From DASRFA01 sp035651755 (GTDB lineage Bacteria > Desulfobacterota > Binatia > UBA12015), in NCBI GenBank assembly GCA_035651755.1, contig DASRFA010000046.1:1-64000 (forward strand): a stretch of 64,000 nt of DNA, written 5' to 3'. A program made the position numbers and the translations under genes. The notes under the pieces were generated by a model. It saw only the letters and a program-made list of their open reading frames with translations, was not told the DNA's origin and ran no database searches. Positions 1 to 8,339 of this stretch are shown here, one piece after another (positions within the stretch are counted from its first letter, which is position 1; each line of letters starts with the position of its first letter).

Positions 1-140
1 TCCGAAGCCTTGTCCGAGCGATCACGAAGTACCTTGATGCATGGAACGCCGAGGCCAAACCGTTCCGCTGGACCAAGACGCCTCGCGATCTCCGAAGAAG
101 CCTCACGCCCGTGGGGCGAACTTGTGAGACGGGACACTAG
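1..140 (+). pseudogene. IS630-family transposase, C-terminal end (cut by window edge)
   Basis: Reading from base 3, 45 residues are open up to a TAG at 138-140. They include a KYLDAWN...FRWTKT motif, the usual C-terminal tail of IS630-family DDE transposases (helix followed by FxWTKT). The catalytic core lies upstream of the window, so it is unknown whether the gene is intact. The last bases, CGGGACAC followed by TA (138-139), look like the right inverted-repeat tip and the TA target dinucleotide typical of this family, so the stop codon is completed by the target site. It differs in sequence from the second IS630 copy at 1427-2555, so it is a different element. Confidence 0.75.
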
Positions 141-164
141 ACGCGGTCGCTGGTCTGAACCTGG

Positions 165-180
165 TGGCACGCGTCGTGCT
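165..180 (+). promoter_or_regulatory. Sigma-54-type promoter upstream of the DUF1566 gene
   Basis: TGGCACG (165-171), four bases, then GTGCT (176-180) match the -24/-12 consensus TGGCACG-N4-TTGCW in 11 of 12 defined positions, with the GG and GC doublets exactly 10 nt apart. Transcription would start near 190, giving a leader of roughly 100 nt before the ATG at 288. The site lies just outside the IS630 tail. Matching is by eye only. Confidence 0.5.
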
Positions 181-287
181 GCTTTTTAGGACTGCCGGGC
201 TTCGATCGGATCTGAGACGCGTGCGTTTGCCGGTCAGCGCGCTGGCGCGTCGGGGTGCGTTTGCCACGTAGGAAGGGGGATCCCGTC

Positions 288-1010
288 ATGTGCCGTCATC
301 ATCGCACTGTTTTCATGGCGTTCTTTGCCGGGATGCTACTGTGCGGCGCGAGCGCGGCGCATTCCGTCACGCCGGATCAGCTCTGCCACTCGAAGCAGAG
401 CAAGGCCGCTGGCAGGTACGCGAGTTGTGTGCAGAATGCCCTGGCGGGTGCGTACGTTTCAGGTACCCACCCCAACCCCTCCGTCGCGGTAGCGAAGTGC
501 GTCGCGAAGTACGCGGCGACGTGGCCGAAGATACAGCCGTTCTGCGGCGGGTCTGTCGATCGCTACACGACCAGCGTCTTGACCGTCGGCGATCGGCTGA
601 CGGGCCTGGAATGGCAGAAGAAGCTCGGCGACAACACGACCGTCTGGGGCGTGAGCAGGCAGTTCTCGTTGAGCACCGATGGGGTACTGGTACCCGGCGA
701 CGGGACCGCCTTCACTCCTCTGCCGGCTCCTGTTCGAGAGTGCTTTGCCAGTCACTGCGACTGGCGGCTGCCGACACTTGCGGAGCTTCTGACGATCCGT
801 GAGCCGCCGGACTACCCCTCCTGCCAGACCCTTCCGTGCATCAACCCGATCTTCGGGCCGATGCCGTCGTCCCCCACTCTGTACTGGTCGTCGTCTTCCC
901 GCGCGGCCGATCCAACAAGCGCCTGGGGTGTGCTTTTCGACGCGGGGCTTGTATTCTGGCTAATCAAGACCGACTACGCGTACGTTAGGGCGGTGCGCGG
1001 CGGCCTCTAA
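288..1010 (+). CDS. Secreted DUF1566 (Lcl C-terminal domain) protein with N-terminal Cys-helix module
   Basis: 240 aa from the ATG at 288, preceded by a GGAAGGGGGA ribosome-binding site at 271-280; an in-frame GTG at 255 has no such site. The N-terminus is a signal peptide ending near CGASAAHS. Residues ~30-90 form a short helical module with spaced cysteines (CHSKQ, ASCVQ, AKCVAK, FCGG) of the kind also found in two other proteins of this window. Residues ~95-240 carry the DUF1566 signature: TGLEWQKK, DWRLPTLAEL, LYWSSSS, AWGVLF and a terminal YVRAVRGG. DUF1566 proteins are typically secreted or surface proteins of unknown function. The gene stands alone between two IS630 elements and has a sigma-54-like promoter upstream. 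Start and domain assignment are firm; the role is unknown. Confidence 0.85.
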   Translation: MCRHHRTVFMAFFAGMLLCGASAAHSVTPDQLCHSKQSKAAGRYASCVQNALAGAYVSGTHPNPSVAVAKCVAKYAATWPKIQPFCGGSVDRYTTSVLTVGDRLTGLEWQKKLGDNTTVWGVSRQFSLSTDGVLVPGDGTAFTPLPAPVRECFASHCDWRLPTLAELLTIREPPDYPSCQTLPCINPIFGPMPSSPTLYWSSSSRAADPTSAWGVLFDAGLVFWLIKTDYAYVRAVRGGL

Positions 1011-1248
1011 GCCCGGATTTCCCAAATGAACGCGGCCCATCCATCCTGTTTGTGACCAATCCGGCAAGCGATGTCCATTTTTCTACCGCCGAAGTGTGGC
1101 CGAGGATCGCCTCGGAACGTGGGGCCTGGCCGAGATCGACCGCGAGTCTGCCATGCGGACGAGAGGCGCTCGAAGGGCGAGGGGTAGATGGACAGATTCT
1201 TCAAGGTAGCACTTACTTGAGGAACGAAACCTTCTGAGAAATCCTGGC

Positions 1249-1425
1249 CTATTCTTTTGCGGCCGGGAACATGACCTGAAGTCTGCCCGTGTCACTGTCC
1301 CATACCTCGATCACGACGTGCACCCTGGTCGTCGGTGCGACAACACGGCACGAAGCGGCCTGAGCGACCGTGACGGCGCAACTACGCCCCGAGGGTAGAG
1401 GGATCCCGTTGCACTGGTCGAAACT
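1249..1425 (-). pseudogene. 3' fragment of a gene truncated by the IS630 insertion
   Basis: On the minus strand about 58 codons read into the IS630 left end and stop at 1249-1251. The residues look like real protein rather than a shadow: a CNGIPLPSG...CAVTV...CRVV pattern followed by VHVVIEVWDSDTGRLQ and a terminal PAAKE. This resembles the C-terminal strand region of a small secreted Cys-containing protein. Joining the two TA-flanked sides of the element keeps a frame open for a few codons beyond 2557, but no convincing upstream half is seen there. The rest of the 1011-1426 gap shows nothing recognisable. Confidence 0.3.
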
Positions 1426-1426
1426 A

Positions 1427-2555
1427 GTGCACCGTACGCGACATAGAATCAATTCGACGGGGATGCGTCCAAGGTGCGATGAGCCACACCTTGGAGCTGA
1501 TCCTCTCGGCCACGCAGCGGCGCGAGCTGCGAAGTCTCGTGACGCGCACATCTGAATCGGCCGGCGTGGTGCGACGAGCGCACGTCGTGCTCTGGACCGC
1601 AGACGGCGTTTCGGGCCAGGAGATCGCTCGCCGGCTGCACCTCTCGCCCGAAGCCGTCGCGCGCATTCGGCGGCGATTCCCGGAGACCGGCGTGCCTGGG
1701 CTGCAGACGCAGCCCAAAGCGGGACGAACGGACCACGCGGTGCCACCGGCAACGGTCGAGCGGGTGATCGAATTGGCGATGTCGCCGCCGCCGGCGGGCC
1801 GCAGCCGCTGGACGACGCGACTCCTCGGAAAGACGGTCGGCGTCAGCGCCGGATGCATCTCCGACATCCTGCGCCGCAACGGGCTGAAGCCCCACCTGAC
1901 CCGCACGTAGAAGGTGAGCCGCGATCCCGCCTTCGTCGCCAAGGTGCAGGACGTCGTCGGGCTCTATCTCAATCCGCTGCAGCATGCGGTTGTGCTGAGC
2001 GTCGACGAGAAGACGTCGATCCAGGCGCTCGAGCGCACGCAGCAGCCGCTCCCGCTGCGAGCCGGTCGCGCTGCGCGACACGCGCATGACTCCAAGCGCC
2101 ACGGCATCGTCGACCTCTACGCCGCGCTCGAAGTGGCGACGGGCAAGGTCACGCACCGCCTCAGCTCCCGGCACACGGCGGCCGACTTCCTGACGTTCAT
2201 GCGTAAGGTCGTCCGCTCCTACCCTCGCCGTGAGCTGCACGGAATCCTCGACAACTCGTCGTCGCACGGGACACCCGAGGTGCGGGCCTGGCTCGCCGAA
2301 CATCCGAAGGTGCACTTTCACTACACCCCGACGAGCGCATCCTGGCTCAACCAGGTGGAAGGCTTCTTCGGAATCCTCGGCAAGCAATCGCTCCGCGTGA
2401 CGGACTTCCCATCGACCCGCGCCCTGCGAGAACACCTCGCTGCATTCATGCGCAACTGGAATCGCAACCCCACGCCGTTCGCGTGGACCAAGCCCGCCCA
2501 CGCGATCATTCCCTCCCAGCGCCGAATGCTTGACCGCATCTCGACGGCGGTGCAC
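1427..2555 (+). mobile_element. IS630-family insertion sequence
   Basis: The element is 1,129 bp, bounded by inverted tips GTGCACCG (1427-1434) and CGGTGCAC (2548-2555), each flanked by the dinucleotide TA (1425-1426 and 2556-2557), the expected target duplication of IS630 elements. With TA and the next base the match is 11 bp (CTAGTGCACCG). It holds one transposase reading frame interrupted by a TAG. It appears to have cut a minus-strand gene on its left side. Confidence 0.85.
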
Positions 2556-2558
2556 TAG
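1479..2558 (+). pseudogene. IS630-family transposase, interrupted by an in-frame TAG
   Basis: The N-terminal part (1479-1907, 143 aa) is a helix-turn-helix region (EIARRLHLSPEAVARIRRRF) ending PHLTRT. A TAG at 1908-1910 follows, and the same frame resumes at once with K-VSRDPAFVAKV and runs to a TAG at 2556-2558. In intact relatives this place reads RT(F/W)K(L/V)S, so one residue, plausibly Trp (TGG to TAG), is replaced by stop. The second part keeps a complete DDE triad: VLSVDEK, GILDNSS and SWLNQVEGFF. No frameshift is present. Either the copy is inactivated by a nonsense mutation or it relies on amber read-through or re-initiation at the GTG 1914. The final stop is formed partly by the TA target duplication. 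Confidence 0.85.
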
Positions 2559-2884
2559 AAAAGGGCGCCCGTATGGCGTGCGGGTGGGCGGTCGTCGAGC
2601 GCGCGCCGATTCGTCGGGCGCCGTGGCCGCCGGGCTGCTCGTTGCGACGCCTTGTACGAGGAGTGATCGTACCACTACGATCTTCACTGTCGCCTCCGCA
2701 TTCGGAGGCTGGCGCAATGGCGCGCCGGACGTCGCGCGTCGCGCGCGTTTTGATTGAATTCGGCTGGACTGCTCGAACGTGCAGCTGGTCGTTTGCGTGC
2801 CGCGGCGCTCGTGTCGCACGCGTCGGAGACGACTATCGCCCTATTCAAGTCCGCCACGGCTTTGCTGGCTCGCCATAGACTATG
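2559..2884. other. Gene-free interval after the IS630 element
   Basis: About 330 bases between the IS630 right end and the RAYT promoter. No reading frame here resembles a protein on either strand; short frames lack recognisable motifs or ribosome-binding sites. A small GGGCGCCC palindrome lies just outside the IS end. Confidence 0.5.
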
Positions 2885-2912
2885 CTTGACATCTGTGTCG
2901 CGATCGTGTATT
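2885..2912 (+). promoter_or_regulatory. Sigma-70-type promoter for the RAYT-like gene
   Basis: A perfect TTGACA (2885-2890) and a TGTATT -10 box (2907-2912) are 16 bp apart in a locally A/T-richer patch. The predicted start point is only one or two bases from the ATG at 2921, and no Shine-Dalgarno sequence precedes that ATG, so the transcript may be leaderless. Confidence 0.5.
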
Positions 2913-2920
2913 GACACGGG

Positions 2921-3571
2921 ATGGTCGCACGGCAGTTCGAACTCTCGCTGCTCGAGCGACCGAAGTGGGGTGGTCCGCGAGCTCGAGCCGGCCGCAGACG
3001 CTCACCCGGGCGCGGTCGCGTGCCGCATCGCGCGCGACCGGTGCACCGGCGATGGCAGCCGTTCCACCTGACGTTGCGTGGAGCGGAGGGTGTTCCGTCG
3101 CTGCGCTCTCCGCAGGCATTTCGGGTTGTGTGCGGCTCCATTGCGTCTTCGCCCGCTGCGGGGTTCCGAGTCATTCACTTCTCGGTCCAGCGGAACCACA
3201 TTCACGTCATCGCGGAGGCCGACCGCGCCGACGCACGGTCGCGGGGGATCCGGTCCCTGACGATCCGGCTCGCGGTGCGTCTCAATCGTCTGTTCCGCCG
3301 CTCGGGCGCGATCTGGGGCGATCGTTGCCACGTGCGCGCGCTCTCCACTCCGACCGAGGTGAGAAATGCGATCGCCAACGTGCTCATGAACTTCCGGAAG
3401 CACGGCGAGCATCTCGCTCTTCCAGCCGACGAGCGAGATCGCGATCCGTTTTCGTCGGCTGCGTGCCTCGACGAGCCTCGCGACACGTCGGCCCGCGCAG
3501 GCGAGGCGGTGGAGCGGCGCCTAACGTCCAGGCCGCACACCTGGCTTGCACGGACCGGGTGGAGCACCTGA
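2921..3571 (+). CDS. REP-associated / IS200-like tyrosine transposase relative (Y1_Tnp)
   Basis: 216 aa. The N-terminus (RPKWGGPRA...R...VPHRARPVH) and the core PFHLTLR, FRVIHFSVQRNHIHVIAEA and GAIWGDRCHVRAL match the RAYT/Y1 transposase family, which nicks single-stranded REP-type hairpins. The metal-binding HUH motif is present as HIH in NHIHVI. The helix that usually carries the catalytic tyrosine (typically YVLLN.RKH) reads NVLMNFRKHG here, so Asn stands where Tyr is expected, and the usual DRYHAR reads DRCHVR. The protein may therefore be inactive or use another residue. It is a single-copy gene with no adjacent partner. RAYT proteins are often domesticated. Confidence 0.8.
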   Translation: MVARQFELSLLERPKWGGPRARAGRRRSPGRGRVPHRARPVHRRWQPFHLTLRGAEGVPSLRSPQAFRVVCGSIASSPAAGFRVIHFSVQRNHIHVIAEADRADARSRGIRSLTIRLAVRLNRLFRRSGAIWGDRCHVRALSTPTEVRNAIANVLMNFRKHGEHLALPADERDRDPFSSAACLDEPRDTSARAGEAVERRLTSRPHTWLARTGWST

Positions 3572-3613
3572 CCGAGCGCCGGCCGGCGGGACGAGGCGCC
3601 GCCGGCAGACGGC

Positions 3614-3972
3614 TCATGGCTTCGTCCAGAGCGGTGCGAGCGCTTCCGCGCAGGTCGCGAGGAATGCCTCATCGTTTCGGGCGAACGCGCCGCGTCCGTC
3701 GCTCCCGACGTGGATGGTCCCGACGATCGGCCGTCCTCGCTGCGACGGGGAAGATCGCCTCGGAGCCCGTGGTCGTGAACGTTGCGAGTAGCGCGGGTGG
3801 CGGCTGACGTCCTGGACCGCCACCGATGCGCCCGCGGCGACGGCGGCGCCGTTCAGACCCTGGTGCGCGGGGAAGCTCGGAAACGCGGGCGGTTCGGAGG
3901 CCGTCCACGCGAGCGCGGCGATCCGGGTCGGAATCACGCGGTAGAGACCGGACCCAACGGTAGACCGCGCCG
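3614..3972 (-). pseudogene. GAF-domain protein remnant with two frameshifts
   Basis: Directly after the acyl-CoA dehydrogenase stop, the minus strand reads a GAF-like domain: GLYRVIP, LAWTASEPPAFP, HQGLNGAAVAAG, VAVQDVSRHPRY, then in another frame LATFTTTGSEAIFPVAA, then back in the first frame GRPIVGTIHVGSD...ARNDEAFLATCAEALAPLW before a TGA. The frame leaves near 3787 and returns near 3740, so roughly 16 residues are read out of frame. The N-terminal helix of a normal GAF protein is missing and no start codon with a ribosome-binding site is seen. Two compensating indels, in nature or in the assembly, would explain it. Related small GAF proteins resemble free methionine-(R)-sulfoxide reductase. 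Confidence 0.6.
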
Positions 3973-5121
3973 CTACCACGCCGTCTCGACGTCGCCCTTT
4001 CGCAGCCGCTGCGCGATGAGGATCTGCTGCACCTCGGACGAGCCGTCGTACACGCGCACGACGCGAGCGTCGCGCCAGATGCGCTCGATCATGTACTCGC
4101 CGCGGATGTAGCCGTAGCCGCCGAGCATCTGGATGGCGTCGTCGACGGTCTGCCAGAGGCTCTCGCCGGCGAAGTACTTCGCGGTCGACGACTCGCGGAT
4201 CGCGGGCGAGCCGCGGTCGATCGACCAGGCGCTCCGGTAGACGAGCCCGCGCCCGGCCTCCGTCCGCGCGCTCATCTGCGCGAGGCGGAACGCGAGCGCC
4301 TGGTGGTCGAGGAGCGGCTTCCCGAAGGTCTTCCGCGCCTCGCCGTGCTCGATCGCGAGCTCCATCGCCTTCTGCGCGGCGCCGACGGCGCGCGCGCCGA
4401 GCATCGTGCGGCCCTCGGACAGGCAGCGCTTCGCGATGTCGAAGCCCTTGCCCTCCTCGCCGATGAGCTGGGATGCCGGGATGCGGCAGTCCTCGAGCAC
4501 GAGCTCGCAGATCGCCGAGCCCTTGTGGCCGAGCGTGTCGAAGATCTGGCCGACCGCGTAGCCGGGCGTGTCGGTGTCGACGAGGAACGCGGTGATGCCC
4601 TTCGGCGCGCGCGCGAAGATCATCACGTGGTGCGCGTAGGGCGCGTTCGTGATGAAGATCTTCCGCCCGTTCAGGACCCAGTGGTCGCCGTCGCGCTCGG
4701 CGCGGGTCTCGAGGCTTCCGGCGTCGGAGCCGGCGTTGGGCTCCGTCAGCCCGAACGACCCGAGCCACTCGCCGCTCGCCATCCGCGGCAGGTAGCGGTC
4801 CTTCTGCTCCTTCGTCCCGAAGAGGTTGATGCCGATGCAGCCGATCCCGGTGTGCACGCTGATGTAGCTCGCGAGGCCCCACGGGCCGCGGCCGAGCATC
4901 TCGTGGACGAGCGCCTTCTGGACGACCGACAGCCCGAGGCCGCCGTACTCGGGCGCGATCGTGAGGCCGAAGAGCCCGAGCTCCTTCGCGCCCGCGATCA
5001 CCGCGTCGGTCAGCCGGTCGGTGCGCTCGATCTCCTGCCAGACCGGGTTCACGACGTCCTCGACGAACTGCTTGACGGCGTCGCGGAGCTGTCGGTCCTC
5101 GTCGCTCAGGGTGAAATCCAT
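3973..5121 (-). CDS. Acyl-CoA dehydrogenase
   Basis: 382 aa flavoprotein that would oxidise an acyl-CoA to the 2,3-enoyl-CoA, passing electrons to ETF. The start at 5121 (MDFTLSDEDRQLRD) has GGAGG six bases upstream; an in-frame start 48 bases earlier lacks one. Motifs in order: GLTEPNAGSDAGSLETRA (middle beta domain), FGKPLLDHQALAFRLA (C-terminal helix), MLGGYGYIRGEYMIERIWRD and the terminal RVYDGSSEVQQILIAQ. In medium-chain-type enzymes the catalytic base is the Glu of YEGT; here that residue is Asp (YDGSSE), also seen in some family members, so the substrate cannot be told. It lies downstream of parC on the same strand, 66 bp away. Confidence 0.9.
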   Translation of the reverse strand: MDFTLSDEDRQLRDAVKQFVEDVVNPVWQEIERTDRLTDAVIAGAKELGLFGLTIAPEYGGLGLSVVQKALVHEMLGRGPWGLASYISVHTGIGCIGINLFGTKEQKDRYLPRMASGEWLGSFGLTEPNAGSDAGSLETRAERDGDHWVLNGRKIFITNAPYAHHVMIFARAPKGITAFLVDTDTPGYAVGQIFDTLGHKGSAICELVLEDCRIPASQLIGEEGKGFDIAKRCLSEGRTMLGARAVGAAQKAMELAIEHGEARKTFGKPLLDHQALAFRLAQMSARTEAGRGLVYRSAWSIDRGSPAIRESSTAKYFAGESLWQTVDDAIQMLGGYGYIRGEYMIERIWRDARVVRVYDGSSEVQQILIAQRLRKGDVETAW

Positions 5122-5187
5122 GCTCGGCCTCCGGGGCTCGATGAGTAGCCGACCCGAGCCGGCCGGCAAACCGGATGTCCGCCCGCC

Positions 5188-7554
<2,367 letters not shown>

Positions 7555-7692
7555 CGCTTCCACCCCGCTCGCGCTCGGCCGCGCGCCCGCGGCCCGAGGA
7601 CGACCCTCTTAGGAGCCGGCGCTCGCATTTTCCAGGTGCCGGCCGCCGCATTCGCGCTCCACGAAACGCCATGCCGCCCGAGATGCGTGCGC

Positions 7693-7711
7693 GGTGCCGC
7701 AGAACGGCACC
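7693..7711. promoter_or_regulatory. Upstream palindrome 1 (GGTGCCG-N5-CGGCACC)
   Basis: Perfect 7-bp arms GGTGCCG (7693-7699) and CGGCACC (7705-7711) around CAGAA. Its centre is about 143 bp upstream of the sigma-54 -12 element of the pilin promoter, a usual place for an enhancer site. The same arms recur at 7744-7762, and a lone half-site GGTGCCG lies at 7635-7641. Confidence 0.5.
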
Positions 7712-7743
7712 CGCGGGGAGGACACGCCGCGGCGCTCTCCCGC

Positions 7744-7762
7744 GGTGCCGTGGCGCGGCACC
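7744..7762. promoter_or_regulatory. Upstream palindrome 2 (GGTGCCG-N5-CGGCACC)
   Basis: Arms identical to the first palindrome (7744-7750 and 7756-7762) but a different 5-nt centre (TGGCG). The two centres are 51 bp apart, close to five helical turns, so two bound dimers would face the same side of the DNA. Candidate enhancer for a sigma-54 activator; a hairpin role in RNA is the alternative. Confidence 0.5.
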
Positions 7763-7830
7763 TTCCGCTCACGGGCCGCGGAAAATCACGGTTTTTCCAG
7801 CTCGCGCCGGCGACGCATCGTCGGGCGCGG

Positions 7831-7846
7831 TGGCTCGTCGCTTGCT
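7831..7846 (+). promoter_or_regulatory. Sigma-54 promoter of the type IV pilin gene
   Basis: TGGCTCG (7831-7837), TCGC, TTGCT (7842-7846) matches TGGCACG-N4-TTGCW at 11 of 12 positions with correct -24/-12 spacing. The expected start is near 7857, about 40 nt before the pilin ATG. Pilin genes are often sigma-54 dependent and driven by PilR-type activators, which supports the call. Confidence 0.75.
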
Positions 7847-7898
7847 CCGCGTGCCCGCAGGGGCCGGTGGCCGGCTGGTGAGGAAGGTGGAAGCTGCC

Positions 7899-8306
7899 AT
7901 GCAAGCGGCGATGAGACGTGAGACGGTGTGCGGAGCGCGTCTCGGTGGAGCGGAGGCGGTGCGGAGGCATGGCGGCTTCACGGTGGTGGAGCTCCTGGTC
8001 GTGGTCGCGATCGTCGGCATTCTGGCCGCGGTCGCGATCCCGACCTTCTCCTCCTACAAGGCGGAAGGCTACAACGCGCACTCGCTCGCGGGCCTGAACA
8101 GCCTGGCGAAGGCCGAGGAGGCCTACTTCGCGACCCACGGCCGCTACACGTCGCAGATGGCCGAGCTTCCGCCGTACTACCCGCCCGCGAACGTCGTCCT
8201 GTCGATCGTGTCCGCCGACAATTTCGCCTTCGCGGCGACGGGGTCGCACCCGCAGGGCGACAAGACGTACCGCTGGGATTCGAGCGCGGGCGGGCTCCAG
8301 CCGTAG
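7899..8306 (+). CDS. Type IV pilin (PilA-like major or minor pilin)
   Basis: 135 aa. The start at 7899 follows AGGAAGGTGG; a second ATG at 7911 is possible. A 26-residue charged leader ends RRHGG and is followed by FTVVELLVVVAIVGILAAVAIPTF, so the prepilin peptidase would cut between Gly26 and Phe27, with the conserved Glu at +5. The mature chain is ~109 residues: a hydrophobic assembly helix and a small globular part (YKAEGYNAHSLAGLNSL, AEEAYFATHGRYTS) without a Cys pair. It lies alone: upstream is divergent parC, downstream is typA after 33 bp. A strong sigma-54 promoter and two palindromes precede it. No pil assembly genes are in the window, so major versus minor pilin cannot be told. Confidence 0.9.
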   Translation: MQAAMRRETVCGARLGGAEAVRRHGGFTVVELLVVVAIVGILAAVAIPTFSSYKAEGYNAHSLAGLNSLAKAEEAYFATHGRYTSQMAELPPYYPPANVVLSIVSADNFAFAATGSHPQGDKTYRWDSSAGGLQP

Positions 8307-8339
8307 CGACCGCGCGGGCGCTTTGCTAGCCGCCGCTAG

